A stretch of DNA of 64,000 nt from JAJPHI01 sp035541875 (GTDB lineage: Bacteria > Desulfobacterota > Binatia > Binatales > Binataceae): positions 48,676-112,675 of the forward strand of contig DATKML010000053.1 of assembly GCA_035541875.1 (NCBI GenBank), given 5' to 3'. Of the stretch, positions 25,266 to 34,227 are shown piece after piece. A program made the position numbers and the translations under genes. The notes under the pieces were generated by a model. That model was not told the DNA's origin. It was given only the letters and a program-made list of their open reading frames with translations, and searched no databases. Position 1 is the first letter of the stretch. Each line of letters begins with the position of its first letter.

Positions 25266-26162
25266 ATGCTGACGGTAATCCATTTCGTTCCCTATGCGAG
25301 CGCCGAGATGCTGCAGAAAGCACTACGGCTGAAGGCCGACGCCCTAGTGCTCGATCTCGAAGATTCGGTCACTCCCGACAACAAGGAATCGGCGCGGGCG
25401 ACCATCACCGAATGGCTCAAGAGCGTCGCTTTCGGACCGCGCGAGCGAATCGTGCGGATCAACGCACTCGATTCGGAATGGGGCGATGCCGATATCGAAG
25501 CGACGATGGCGGGTCGTCCGGATGGCTACCTAGTACCAAAGGCTGGTGATATCGGGGAGTTGCTGGCGCTGGATAAGAGACTCACGGCGCTCGAAAAGCG
25601 GCACGGTTACCCAGCCGGATCGGTAAAGCTCTTCCCGATTATCGAGACGCCCAAGGGCGTGATGTATGTCCGCGACGTTACTCAGTGTCCCCGCGTCGTC
25701 GGGCTTTGCGGTGGTCGCGGTGGACTCGATATGGCGGCAGCGCTCGGGGCGTGGCGCGTGCGAGGCGATAACGGCGACCTGCTCGATATCTTCAAGCTGA
25801 CCGGCATGATGTGCGTGATCGCGGCAACGGCGGCCGGAATCCAGCCAATCGATTCAGTGCTGCTGCTCGGCGACACCGAGCGGATGTATCGCGAGTGCCG
25901 GGAAAGCGCCGAGATGGGCTGCACCGGATGGATCACGGTCCATCCGAGCCAAATCGACGTGGTCCGTCAGGCCTGCTTTCCAAGCGCGGCCGAGATTGCG
26001 GAAAGCGAAGAACTGGTCGCAGCGTTTGAAGAGAATCGGAAAAGTGGTAAATGGGCATTTCGCTTCAAGGGCCAGATGGTCGACGTGCCGAATCTGAAAC
26101 GAGCACATACGATTCTCAATCGCGCAAAGATGCGTGAAGAGAACGAACGTAAGTGGAAGTAG
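25266..26162 (+). CDS. CitE-like HpcH/HpaI aldolase (CoA-ester lyase family)
   Basis: A 298-residue TIM-barrel lyase of the citrate lyase beta / malyl-CoA lyase group, which cleaves 3-hydroxy-dicarboxyl-CoA esters, releasing acetyl-CoA plus an oxo acid, with Mg2+. ALVLDLEDSVTP, RINALDSEWGDAD, FPIIETPKGV (metal-binding Glu) and GGLDMAAALG (metal-binding Asp) are the family blocks; the usual Glu before that Asp is Leu here. The conserved CoA-side segment MGCTGWITVHPSQIDVV is intact. It lies in an operon with the amidohydrolase. Confidence 0.88.
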   Translation: MLTVIHFVPYASAEMLQKALRLKADALVLDLEDSVTPDNKESARATITEWLKSVAFGPRERIVRINALDSEWGDADIEATMAGRPDGYLVPKAGDIGELLALDKRLTALEKRHGYPAGSVKLFPIIETPKGVMYVRDVTQCPRVVGLCGGRGGLDMAAALGAWRVRGDNGDLLDIFKLTGMMCVIAATAAGIQPIDSVLLLGDTERMYRECRESAEMGCTGWITVHPSQIDVVRQACFPSAAEIAESEELVAAFEENRKSGKWAFRFKGQMVDVPNLKRAHTILNRAKMREENERKWK

Positions 26163-26181
26163 CGGATCCGATCGGGCGCGC

Positions 26182-27150
26182 TTAGGCGACTTTTTCCGTG
26201 GGTTCGGAGCGCTCGGCCTTATCGCGACCCTTGCTCTGCTCGACGCTCTTACCTGCACCCGGATGCTGAATCTTGCTGCTCGTCAGCGTCTCGATAAATT
26301 TGCTGACCGCCGGCGAGAGCTCGCGACCGCGCTTGTAGATGATCGCAAGCGGGCGCATAAACGGCCCCTCGTTAAACTCGAGCATCTTCAGCGATCCGCG
26401 GGTGGTTTCGAGTTCGACCGTCGAGCGGGGAACAATCGCGATACCTTGGCCAATTTCAACAGCGCGCTTGATGGTTTCGATGTTATCGAACTCCATCGTG
26501 TAATGGGGCTTCACGCCGTACTCGCGCAGAATACGATCCGAGGCCTTGCGCGTCGCGATATCGCGCTCGTAGCCGACGAAGCGCTGCCCCACCAGCACGG
26601 TGACGGAGACCCGACTCTGCTTCGCCAGAGGATCATCGGGCGGCACGACGAGAACCAGTTCATCGTGACGGAAGGCAATGGTAACGATCTGGCTGCGCTT
26701 GGCGGGATAGGCCACCACGCCGAGGTCAATTTTGCCTTCGATCAGGTCTTCGTAAATCTTGTTGGACCGCAGGTATTCAAGATGAACGTTTACCTGCGAA
26801 TGTGTGCGCAGAAACTCTGAAAGGTACGGCGGCAGTTCGTGGAGTCCGACGCTGTAAACGGTGCCGACGCGAATCGATCCCGCGACCACGGAACCCATCT
26901 CACGCAAGCGATTTTCCAGTTCCATGAAGCGACGGACGATCTCGCGACTCGAATTGTATAGAATCTGCCCCGCAGCGGTCGGCTTTACGCCTGCACGAGC
27001 ACGCTCCAGCAGACGACATTCGTATTTGTCTTCGAGGCTGCGGACTTGCTGGCTGACTGCCGATTGCGTTACGAAGTTCTGCGACGCAGCATAAGAAACG
27101 CTGCCACTTTCAACGATGTCGCAGAAGACTTTTAGAGTCTCGATGTGCAT
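26182..27150 (-). CDS. LysR-family transcriptional regulator (CysB-like)
   Basis: 322 residues from the ATG at 27150 (MHIETLKVFCDIVESGSVSY); 16 more codons are open upstream but are not conserved-looking. The helix-turn-helix VSYAASQNFVTQSAVSQQVR is canonical, and the rest is a LysR substrate-binding domain. The last ~25 residues are a charged Lys/Glu-rich tail not typical of the family. It is divergent from the acyl-CoA dehydrogenase gene, and a dyad lies in the shared intergenic region, so it most likely controls that gene and perhaps the adjacent lyase operon. Confidence 0.9.
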   Translation of the reverse strand: MHIETLKVFCDIVESGSVSYAASQNFVTQSAVSQQVRSLEDKYECRLLERARAGVKPTAAGQILYNSSREIVRRFMELENRLREMGSVVAGSIRVGTVYSVGLHELPPYLSEFLRTHSQVNVHLEYLRSNKIYEDLIEGKIDLGVVAYPAKRSQIVTIAFRHDELVLVVPPDDPLAKQSRVSVTVLVGQRFVGYERDIATRKASDRILREYGVKPHYTMEFDNIETIKRAVEIGQGIAIVPRSTVELETTRGSLKMLEFNEGPFMRPLAIIYKRGRELSPAVSKFIETLTSSKIQHPGAGKSVEQSKGRDKAERSEPTEKVA

Positions 27151-27202
27151 ATAACTAACGTTCGGTATAAGGATAATTGATGACCAAAGGGGACGCAACC
27201 GC

Positions 27203-27244
27203 GATTCTGAAGAGCTCGCCGAGGCCGGTAGAGCATTCAGAATC
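27203..27244. promoter_or_regulatory. Dyad in LysR/acyl-CoA dehydrogenase intergenic region
   Basis: GATTCTGAA (27203-27211) and TTCAGAATC (27236-27244) are exact inverted repeats with a 24-base spacer, between the divergent regulator (27150) and target (27319) starts. This is a candidate regulator-binding site. Confidence 0.45.
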
Positions 27245-27318
27245 TTCGGATTTGCCGACTAAGCTAAGGAATCGAGCATCAACCTTTAGCATCCCCTCTT
27301 GAGCTGAAAGGTAACCAT

Positions 27319-28488
27319 ATGGCCAGCACGATAAAGGACCTCGATTTCTACAATCTGGACGACCTGCTCAGTTCCGAAGAGAAGATGACGCGCGATTCAG
27401 TGCGCTCTTTTGTGCAGCGTGAGGTCCTGCCCGATATCGAGAAGCACTTCGCGCAGGAAACTTTTCCGCGCGAGCTTATTCCGCGAATGGGCGAACTCGG
27501 CTTTTTCGGCGCGAATATCCACGGCTATGGATGCGCGGGGCTGAACAATATCGCTTATGGCCTGATCATGCAGGAACTCGAGGCTGCCGATTCGGGGTTG
27601 CGATCGTTCGCGTCGGTGCAGGGTGCACTCGCGATGTACGCGATCTATTCCTCGGGCTCAGAGGAGCAGAAGCAGCGCTATCTGCCGGAGATGGCCAAGG
27701 GCAAGCTAATCGGATGCTTCGGACTGACCGAGCCGGACCATGGCTCCGATCCGGGTGGAATGGAGACTCGCTCCAAGAAGGACGGTCGCGGATGGGTCCT
27801 CAACGGTACCAAGCGCTGGATCACCAACGGATCGCTCGCCAATCTGGCGGTCGTCTGGGCCAAGGTCGATGAGGGTATAACCGGCTTTATCGTCGAGAAG
27901 GGCACGCCCGGTTTCACGACGCGGGATATTCACGGCAAGTTCTCGATGCGCGCCTCCGTCACCTCTGAGCTTATCTTCGACGATGTGCGACTCGACGAGA
28001 GCAATCATCTACCGAACGCTCGCGGGCTGCGTGCTCCGCTTTCCTGCCTGACGCAAGCGCGTTACGGAATCGCGTGGGGGGCTATCGGAGCCGCGCGCAC
28101 GTGCTATCACACCGCACTCGAATACACGAAATCGCGCAAGCAGTTCTCGCGTCCGCTCGCGGGCTATCAGATGGTGCAGCGCAAGCTCGTCGACATGGTG
28201 ACCGAGATCACCAAGGCGCAGCTGATTTGCCTGCGGCTCGGGCAGATGAAGGACACCGGTACGATGCGACCCGAGCATGTCTCGTTCGCCAAGCGCAACA
28301 ACGTGAACGCAGCGCTCGAAATCGCCCGGATGGCCCGCGATATGCTGGGCGCCAACGGTATCGTGAACGAGTATCCGATTATCCGGCACATGCTGAATTT
28401 GGAGACGGTGAATACTTACGAGGGCACGTTCGACGTCCAGACGCTAATCCTCGGACGCGATATCACCGGCGAAAGCGCCTTCGACTGA
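27319..28488 (+). CDS. Acyl-CoA dehydrogenase, glutaryl-CoA dehydrogenase-like
   Basis: A 389-residue FAD enzyme that dehydrogenates an acyl-CoA at C2-C3. Within the superfamily it looks like glutaryl-CoA dehydrogenase: SVQGALAMYAIY, GCFGLTEPDHGSDPGGMETR, KRWITNGSLANLAVVWAKV and the catalytic glutamate in NTYEGTFDVQ near the C-terminus. Glutaryl-CoA dehydrogenases also decarboxylate, giving crotonyl-CoA, in aromatic and lysine breakdown. AAAGG lies a few bases before the ATG. It is divergent from the LysR gene. Confidence 0.9.
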   Translation: MASTIKDLDFYNLDDLLSSEEKMTRDSVRSFVQREVLPDIEKHFAQETFPRELIPRMGELGFFGANIHGYGCAGLNNIAYGLIMQELEAADSGLRSFASVQGALAMYAIYSSGSEEQKQRYLPEMAKGKLIGCFGLTEPDHGSDPGGMETRSKKDGRGWVLNGTKRWITNGSLANLAVVWAKVDEGITGFIVEKGTPGFTTRDIHGKFSMRASVTSELIFDDVRLDESNHLPNARGLRAPLSCLTQARYGIAWGAIGAARTCYHTALEYTKSRKQFSRPLAGYQMVQRKLVDMVTEITKAQLICLRLGQMKDTGTMRPEHVSFAKRNNVNAALEIARMARDMLGANGIVNEYPIIRHMLNLETVNTYEGTFDVQTLILGRDITGESAFD

Positions 28489-28518
28489 ACAGCGATGATG
28501 GAGTGAGAGCGCGAAGGC

Positions 28519-29565
28519 TTAATCGCCGTTGCGCAAGAGGATCGGGCGACCGTCCATCGTTTCGGCCTGACCAAAGATAGCGTCCGCAAAAAGTTCGCGT
28601 AGGCGGGTCTCGACATCTTTATCGCGCGTCGAACCTTCGCGCTCGCGCCACTGACGTAGCGGGACGACGGCCTTGGCCATGTTGCGATGGCCACCCGCGC
28701 TGCCCAAGTCACCAAAGATCTGTTTGGCGAGTTCACCGGCATTGGCCCGACCGAGACCATGATGGCGGATTGCGACGACGAGGTTCGTTCCCAGCTTGCC
28801 GGACACGCCGACCCAATCGACGCCTTCGAATTGCAGACAGAATTCCGCCATCTGCACGATTAAGTCATCACGCTCAACCTTACCAAGATGAAGCACGGCG
28901 AGACCGTCGCGGACGATCAGACGGCTCATCGCGCGAGAGAGCATCCGCGCAAACGAAAGCGGCAACTCGGCACGATCGATCTGACGCAGCACGTTGTAGT
29001 TGACGAGTGGGTAGAGATGGGTGAAGGCCTTCAAATCAGCTTCGGTGGCGCGTCGCGAAAGATCGAGGGTGTCGCTGCGGATACCATAGAGGAGCGCCGT
29101 GGCGAGCCGCTCGCTGATATGCTCGTCGGCCGTCAGCAGATATTCCGTGAGAATCGTTGAGGTTGCGCCGTAGTCAACCCGAACATCCTCGAAGGCGGCA
29201 AGACCGGTCTCGTACCCCGGATGATGGTCGATAACGATATCGGCGCGCGGCAATAGATCGCCGAAATATGGCGGCTCCACATCGACCATCGCGATCTTGT
29301 CGAACTCGCGCAATTCTTCAGTCATCGCCGGTGCGATTTCGATTTCGAGAAGACGGGTCATCGTGCGGTTCTCGGGCCGCGTCACCGGTTTGAAGGCGAA
29401 GATCGGGGTCGTCTGTTTGTTACGACCCAGCAGGGTGCGGAGCGCGATAGCGCTGGCCATTGCGTCGGGATCGGGATCATCCTGCAGCACGATCGCAATA
29501 CGGTCGTCGTCGCCAACGACGCGATGCAGTTCCCGAATCTTGAGTTTGGTTAAAGCCGGATCCAT
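28519..29565 (-). CDS. DHH-family phosphoesterase (NrnA/RecJ-like)
   Basis: A 348-residue protein with the DHH motifs: LQDDPDPDAMASA (motif I), IAMVDVEPPY (motif II) and VIDHHPGYE (the DHH motif III, metal-binding). The C-terminal DHHA1 part ends in LGSAGGHRNMAKAVVP (the GGH motif that grips the nucleotide). The length and layout fit bifunctional nanoRNase/pAp phosphatases, which degrade short oligonucleotides and 3'-phosphoadenosine 5'-phosphate. It is convergent with the acyl-CoA dehydrogenase and probably transcribed alone. Confidence 0.88.
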   Translation of the reverse strand: MDPALTKLKIRELHRVVGDDDRIAIVLQDDPDPDAMASAIALRTLLGRNKQTTPIFAFKPVTRPENRTMTRLLEIEIAPAMTEELREFDKIAMVDVEPPYFGDLLPRADIVIDHHPGYETGLAAFEDVRVDYGATSTILTEYLLTADEHISERLATALLYGIRSDTLDLSRRATEADLKAFTHLYPLVNYNVLRQIDRAELPLSFARMLSRAMSRLIVRDGLAVLHLGKVERDDLIVQMAEFCLQFEGVDWVGVSGKLGTNLVVAIRHHGLGRANAGELAKQIFGDLGSAGGHRNMAKAVVPLRQWREREGSTRDKDVETRLRELFADAIFGQAETMDGRPILLRNGD

Positions 29566-29736
29566 ACGGTTCGGAACACGGGAGCACTAATCCGCTTTCC
29601 GAATTAAGGAAGCACCAACGCACGCCGAGCGCGTGGGATTGGGTATCAGTCGATGCGCGGTTATCGCGCCAACGGCGTTCACTTCATCGCTTGGATTAAC
29701 ATAGCGACAGACTATCGGCAACGACCCTGGTCCGGG

Positions 29737-29779
29737 GGCACTGGTTCAGTTTGCTGTTATTTCAAACTGAACCAGTGCC
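29737..29779. repeat. Perfect 17-bp inverted repeat between divergent genes
   Basis: Arms 29737-29753 (GGCACTGGTTCAGTTTG) and 29763-29779 (its exact complement) flank the loop CTGTTATTT. It lies in the ~300-base region between the DHH gene start (29565, minus) and the small lipoprotein start (29869, plus), which holds no other recognisable gene. Because both neighbours start away from it, it is not a terminator; an operator or a folded regulatory RNA is possible. Confidence 0.7.
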
Positions 29780-29868
29780 GGTCCGGGTCGGGAGACGTAC
29801 TCGCCAAAAAAGAAACAATTCCCGTCCGTTGGACGATCATTTAGTCTCTGCTTTTGGGGTGGTCGCAC

Positions 29869-30168
29869 ATGATGGGTTTGGGCAGTCGCAGAATAGTTAC
29901 GACAAAATTAGCTGGGATCGTCCTTGTAGCAGCAGCGCTAATCTCCATCGGTGGATGCGCGGAGACCTTCGGCGATAAGCTGCACGACCATCGCAACTGT
30001 ATCGCCAAGGCCAATATCGAGCCGGATAAGGTCGATACATGCCTCAGAAACACCGATGGCCATCGCGATCGGATGGACCTATGTCTTAACGATGAGATGG
30101 TGGCGGAGAGCAAGATTCAAAGGCTCGATGAGTGCGTCGAGTCGTATCCGGGTCGCAATGACCATTGA
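29869..30168 (+). CDS. Small cysteine-patterned lipoprotein
   Basis: A 99-residue protein starting at ATG 29869, with GGGGTGG upstream. The signal LAGIVLVAAALISIGGC ends in a lipobox (Cys 30). The mature part has four more cysteines at 44, 58, 72 and 89, spaced 14, 14 and 17, in repeats of the kind CIAKAN / CLRNTD / CLNDEM / CVESYP, suggesting paired helices joined by disulfides, as in CHCH-like proteins. It is not recognised as a named family. It is convergent with a CoA-transferase gene. Confidence 0.7.
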   Translation: MMGLGSRRIVTTKLAGIVLVAAALISIGGCAETFGDKLHDHRNCIAKANIEPDKVDTCLRNTDGHRDRMDLCLNDEMVAESKIQRLDECVESYPGRNDH

Positions 30169-30177
30169 AGCAAAGCA

Positions 30178-30217
30178 CCAAAAAAGCAGAGCGGCGAACC
30201 CTTGGTGGATTCACCGC
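30178..30217 (-). terminator. Rho-independent terminator of the CoA-transferase gene
   Basis: On the minus strand GCGGTGAA and TTCGCCGC form an 8-bp stem (one G-T pair), followed by TCTGCTTTTTT. It is about 25 bases after the stop at 30241. Confidence 0.65.
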
Positions 30218-30240
30218 CCTTCGGTTCTCAGAAATTCAAA

Positions 30241-31515
30241 TCAGCCTTTGGTCGGATGGGTCTCCAGTGTCGGGTCGTGGACCAGGATGCCCTTCGCGTA
30301 AAGCTCCTTGATCTGATCGTCGGGCATCGCGAGCAGTTCGTGGAGCACGCGCTCGTTATCCTCGCCGAGGCGCGAAGTGCGCAAGTCAGTGCGATCAGGC
30401 CATGAAGAGAACTTCACTGGCACGCTCGGCACGGCGACCTTGCCCATGACGGGATCTTCAATCCACTTCACAGTCTTGCGCTCGTTCAGATGCGGATGGT
30501 TCACCGCCTCGTTAACGGTTAGCACCGGCGCACAGGGAACGCGCTCTTTATCGAGCGCGGCCAGTACCTCATCGCGAGTTTCATAGGTCTTCATCCAATC
30601 CTCGATGATGACCTTGAGCTCGGCGTCGTTATCGCGACGGCCGCGCGCAGTCTTGAAGCGTGGATCTTCCGCCAGTTCAGGCATCCCCATCGCCTTGGTG
30701 AAAGCGCGCCACTGATGAGGCGTCGGGATCGTGAGCAAAATGTACTGGTCGTCGCGGAAATGATAGACGCCGGTCGGGCCGCCGTCGGGATGCTGCGAGC
30801 CATTGCGCGTCTTGCGATATTTATCGCCGCGCAACGCGACCATCGGAGGGCTGGTCTCATGCATGTGGAAGTAGGTGTCGGTCAGCGACGCGTCGAGATA
30901 CTGTCCCTCACCCGTGCGCTCGCGATGGACCAGCGCAAAGCCCACCGCCATCGCGGAGGCAACACCGGTCGAGACGTCTCCGATAGCCATCGTGACCAGC
31001 GATGGCGCCATCCCGCGCTCACCGATTCCATCGGTAACACCGGCATAGGCCTGGCCGATGTAATCGTAACCGGCCTTGTAGGAGAGGGGTCCGGTCTGAC
31101 CCGCCATCGAGATCGAGCACATCACGATCTTCGGATTGATCTTCTTTACCGTCTCGTAGTCGAAGCCGAGTCGCTTGATTACGCCCGGCGCGAAGTTCTC
31201 GACGAGCACGTCGATCTTCGGAAGCATCTTCACGATAAGCTCGCGTGCGCCGGGCTGCTTGAGATCGATCGCGAAGCTCATCTTGCTGTGGTTGTGCTGC
31301 AAGTAGTAGCTGCTCGCGCTCGAATCTTTGAGCTCCGGCTTCAGCGGTTTCAGACCGCCACCACGGACCCGGTCGCCGGCGGGAGCGAGTTCAACCTTGA
31401 TTACTTCGGCACCCATCTCGGCAAGGATTCGCGTGCAGGTCGGGCCCGCGACGAACTGAGTGAAATCGAGAACTTTATAGCCTTCCAACATCCGTGGCGG
31501 CGTCGTGCTCATCAA
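30241..31515 (-). CDS. CaiB/BaiF family class III CoA-transferase
   Basis: A 424-residue enzyme transferring CoA between carboxylic acids. The N-terminal Rossmann part VLDFTQFVAGPTCTRILAEM, GAEVIKVE and DLKQPGARELI are canonical. The catalytic aspartate, which forms the acyl-aspartyl anhydride, is present in YKAGYDYIGQAYAG. The GEGQYLDASL block and the PHQWRAFTKAMG helix complete the fold. It is monocistronic, with 349 bases upstream and its own terminator. The substrate is not predictable from sequence. Confidence 0.92.
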   Translation of the reverse strand: MMSTTPPRMLEGYKVLDFTQFVAGPTCTRILAEMGAEVIKVELAPAGDRVRGGGLKPLKPELKDSSASSYYLQHNHSKMSFAIDLKQPGARELIVKMLPKIDVLVENFAPGVIKRLGFDYETVKKINPKIVMCSISMAGQTGPLSYKAGYDYIGQAYAGVTDGIGERGMAPSLVTMAIGDVSTGVASAMAVGFALVHRERTGEGQYLDASLTDTYFHMHETSPPMVALRGDKYRKTRNGSQHPDGGPTGVYHFRDDQYILLTIPTPHQWRAFTKAMGMPELAEDPRFKTARGRRDNDAELKVIIEDWMKTYETRDEVLAALDKERVPCAPVLTVNEAVNHPHLNERKTVKWIEDPVMGKVAVPSVPVKFSSWPDRTDLRTSRLGEDNERVLHELLAMPDDQIKELYAKGILVHDPTLETHPTKG

Positions 31516-31864
31516 AAGCCTCCCATTAAGGAAGAGAAATCGTTGCTAATCTTAACCTTAGTGCCCTGCTCCGCGGACTGCGCGGTGGCAGGCACCGCGC
31601 CTCCGGCGCGGATTACCCTCTATCCGTGCAACGTACAAAATGATGCCCGGATTGTCCAATCGAGCTGGCTGGCCGGAGTCGAGCGCTTCGCAATCATTGC
31701 ACCGGTACCGGCTTCGTCAGCGCCGACACACAAAAGGTAATCCGTGGAACTGACTAAGACTGCGGCTTGGGGATGCCGCGAGATTCCCTTCGGTCCTCGA
31801 GGGCATGCTTCGGCTTGCAGACTCGCCCTTGAATGACAGAGGGCGGGCGCTTCTCTGCCTAGTC
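31516..31864. other. Intergenic region with small palindromic repeat
   Basis: About 350 bases between two CoA-transferase genes of the same strand. It carries CCGCGGACTGCGCGGTGG and the palindrome CCGCGCC-TCC-GGCGCGG at 31595-31611, related to the repeat at 15608-15660. The rest must hold the promoter of the 31515 gene; no clear boxes or open gene were seen. Confidence 0.5.
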
Positions 31865-33037
31865 TCAACGGCTCAGGATTCCGACGGCGTCGAGCACCTC
31901 TGCGGTATGCTGGCCCAGGAGCGGGGGCGGTAGCCGAATCGAGTTCGGAGTATCCGAGAAGCGCGCGACCGGGCGAATCATCTTGAGTGAGCCTGCCGTC
32001 GGATGAGTTACCTCGGTAACAATATCCAGCGCGGCAACCTGCGGATGAGCCATCAGGGCGGGGTAATCCATAATCGGAACAGCGTCACCGCCCATGCCCT
32101 TAATCAAATCGATCAGCTCGCCGCGCGATCGATTAGCAAAGGCCTTCTCCCAAATCGGTTTCACTTCAGTGGCGTAGCGTCCGATACTCGTGGCCGCGCG
32201 CCCGTAATCGTCGAAGCGAGGATCAGCCAGCACTTCTTCCATCCCCAGCCCCATAATCAGCTTGTCCCAGCCCTCGCTGTCGCCGCGCCGCAGGATGAAA
32301 TAGAACGAGCCATCCTTAGCTTGGTAGCCGTAATCGGGTGGCTTGGTGTAGTGGTCGAGGTGGAAGCCGAACCAATCATCGGGATCGCTCAGCGCGCTCC
32401 ACATGATCCCGCGCATATGCAGCAACGATCCGAACTCGCTCACCGCGACACGTTGCCCCTCGCCGGCGCGAAGGCGATGGAACAGCGCGGCGAGAATCGC
32501 CTGTGCGGCAAAGATGCCCGTGTTGAGGCTTGCGATATCGGCACCGACACGTACCGGCGGTTCGCCGATACGACCGAGCGACGCGGTGTATTCCGCCATC
32601 GCCTGGATAACCAGCTCCGAGCCGGGAGCGTCGCGCAGCGGACCTTCCTCACCGAACGGGCTGATCGCGCAGTAAATAAGCTTGGAATTGATCTGCTTGA
32701 GCTGATCGTAGCCCAAGCCGATCTTGCTTGCCGCATCAGGACCGAAATCCTCAACAACGACATCCGCCTTCGCGGCCAACTTCCTTACCGCGTCGCGACC
32801 TGCGTCGGTCGCGAGATCGAGCGTCACGCTCTTCTTGTTGCGATTGAGACTGAGGAAGACCGCACTCTCGTCGCCTACAAAGGGCGGACCCATCCTGCGA
32901 GCATACTCTCCGTTCGGCGGTTCGATCTTGATAACATCAGCGCCGCCGTCGCCGAGTTGCATCGTGCAGAACGGACCGCAGAGTCCCTGCGTCAGATCGA
33001 TTATGCGAAAACCATCGAGGCTGCCTGGGGCACTCAC
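31865..33037 (-). CDS. CaiB/BaiF family CoA-transferase, Glu at the catalytic Asp position
   Basis: 390 residues, taking GTG 33037 as start: it overlaps the upstream stop by four bases (GTGA), and the protein then begins VSAPGSLDGFRIIDLTQG, the normal family start. Upstream in-frame codons are inside the previous gene. The Rossmann segments GLCGPFCTMQLGDGGADVIK and LATDAGRDAVRKL are typical. At the catalytic site it reads APGSELVIQAMAEY, with Glu where most members have Asp (PGxD). With the overlapping 33034-34209 gene it may form a two-subunit transferase in which this is the atypical chain. Confidence 0.88.
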   Translation of the reverse strand: MSAPGSLDGFRIIDLTQGLCGPFCTMQLGDGGADVIKIEPPNGEYARRMGPPFVGDESAVFLSLNRNKKSVTLDLATDAGRDAVRKLAAKADVVVEDFGPDAASKIGLGYDQLKQINSKLIYCAISPFGEEGPLRDAPGSELVIQAMAEYTASLGRIGEPPVRVGADIASLNTGIFAAQAILAALFHRLRAGEGQRVAVSEFGSLLHMRGIMWSALSDPDDWFGFHLDHYTKPPDYGYQAKDGSFYFILRRGDSEGWDKLIMGLGMEEVLADPRFDDYGRAATSIGRYATEVKPIWEKAFANRSRGELIDLIKGMGGDAVPIMDYPALMAHPQVAALDIVTEVTHPTAGSLKMIRPVARFSDTPNSIRLPPPLLGQHTAEVLDAVGILSR

Positions 33038-34209
33038 TTGGATGCACCTGGGCGGTCGTCGAGGATACCCAATTCGTGCAGGACTTCCGTAGTGTGCTCT
33101 CCGGGCTTGCCGCCAGCGCGGATCGGTCCTGCAGGCGTCGCGTCGAATTGCCACGGCAATCCGTCGACGTGCATCCGCCCCCAATGCGGCGTATCGATTT
33201 CCACGATATGCGTGTTGGCGGTGACCTGCGGATGATCCCGTAGCTCATCGAATCTGAGCACCGGTCCATTGGGCACATCCTCTTTGCTCAGCCGAATCGT
33301 CCACCAGGCTGCCGGCTTGCTCTTGAAACGCTCGGCCAGTAACCGCACGAGTTCCTCGCGATTAGCCACCCTGAGCCGATTCGTCGCGAAGCGCGTATCG
33401 GCGACGAGCTCGTCGAGCTTCAGGGCGCGGCAGAAGCCGGGCCACTGACCGTCATGCTCGACGGCGATCGCGATATACTCGCGGTCCTCGCACTCAAAGG
33501 CCTGATGGGGCGCGGTCGTCGATGCCGCACTGCCTAGCGGAGCCGGCTGTTCACCCGTGGCAAAGTATTCGGCGAGGCGCGTTGTCTGCAGCGCCATCGC
33601 CGCAGTGATCATCTCGATCTCGATACGCTGCCCCTTGCCAGTGCGCTCGCGCGCGATCAGTGCCTGCAGCACGGCCTGCGTGATCGTGGTGGCGGTGGTG
33701 AGATCGAGATGCGCCAGATGGCGGAACATCTCGCCCCGGCCATGATCGGGTCCGGTTACGCTGCACCATCCGCAGAAGCATTGCACGGTCGGATCGATCC
33801 CGGCTTCGCCGGCCATCGGCCCGGTGCGTCCGTAAGCCGACGCGGCAACGTAGATCATCCGCGGATTCACCGCCGTAACGATGTCGTAGCTGAGCCCGAG
33901 GCGTTCAGCCGCGCCCGGCCGCATGTTCTGGACAAAGATATCGCTCTTTTCGATTATCTTGAGGGCGATCGCGCGGTCGGCTTCTTTTTTCAGATCGAGC
34001 TCGATCATCCGCTTGTTGTGGTTCGCGGAGATATAGAGGACCGAACTGCCTTTGATCATCGGCGGGACGGCATGCGACAGGCGATCGCCTCCGGGCGCTT
34101 CGACCTTGATCACATCGGCGCCCAGTGCACCGAGCAGCTTAGTTGCCCACGGCCCGACCGCAGCGATCGTTAGATCAAAGACGCGGATTCCTTCAAGGAT
34201 TTTCGCCAC
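33034..34209 (-). CDS. CaiB/BaiF family CoA-transferase, Asp-containing partner
   Basis: A 391-residue class III CoA-transferase: VFDLTIAAVGPWATKLLGAL, GADVIKVEAPGGD and AGIDPTVQCFCGW, with the catalytic Asp in place. GKGQRIEIEMITA matches the GxGQ block. Its end overlaps the next CoA-transferase by four bases and its start is 18 bases after the DUF35 gene, so it is third in a four-gene operon (thiolase-like, DUF35, transferase, transferase). Confidence 0.92.
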   Translation of the reverse strand: MAKILEGIRVFDLTIAAVGPWATKLLGALGADVIKVEAPGGDRLSHAVPPMIKGSSVLYISANHNKRMIELDLKKEADRAIALKIIEKSDIFVQNMRPGAAERLGLSYDIVTAVNPRMIYVAASAYGRTGPMAGEAGIDPTVQCFCGWCSVTGPDHGRGEMFRHLAHLDLTTATTITQAVLQALIARERTGKGQRIEIEMITAAMALQTTRLAEYFATGEQPAPLGSAASTTAPHQAFECEDREYIAIAVEHDGQWPGFCRALKLDELVADTRFATNRLRVANREELVRLLAERFKSKPAAWWTIRLSKEDVPNGPVLRFDELRDHPQVTANTHIVEIDTPHWGRMHVDGLPWQFDATPAGPIRAGGKPGEHTTEVLHELGILDDRPGASK

Positions 34210-34227
34210 GAGAATCCTCCCGTGTTC

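Noticed and set aside
29653..29844. Plus-strand frame across the 17-bp inverted repeat
   Set aside because: Not protein-like and spans the hairpin; treated as non-coding.
33038..33184. Extended N-terminus for the CoA-transferase at 31865-33037
   Set aside because: The extra codons are arginine-rich and read through the preceding gene; the GTGA overlap start fits the family.
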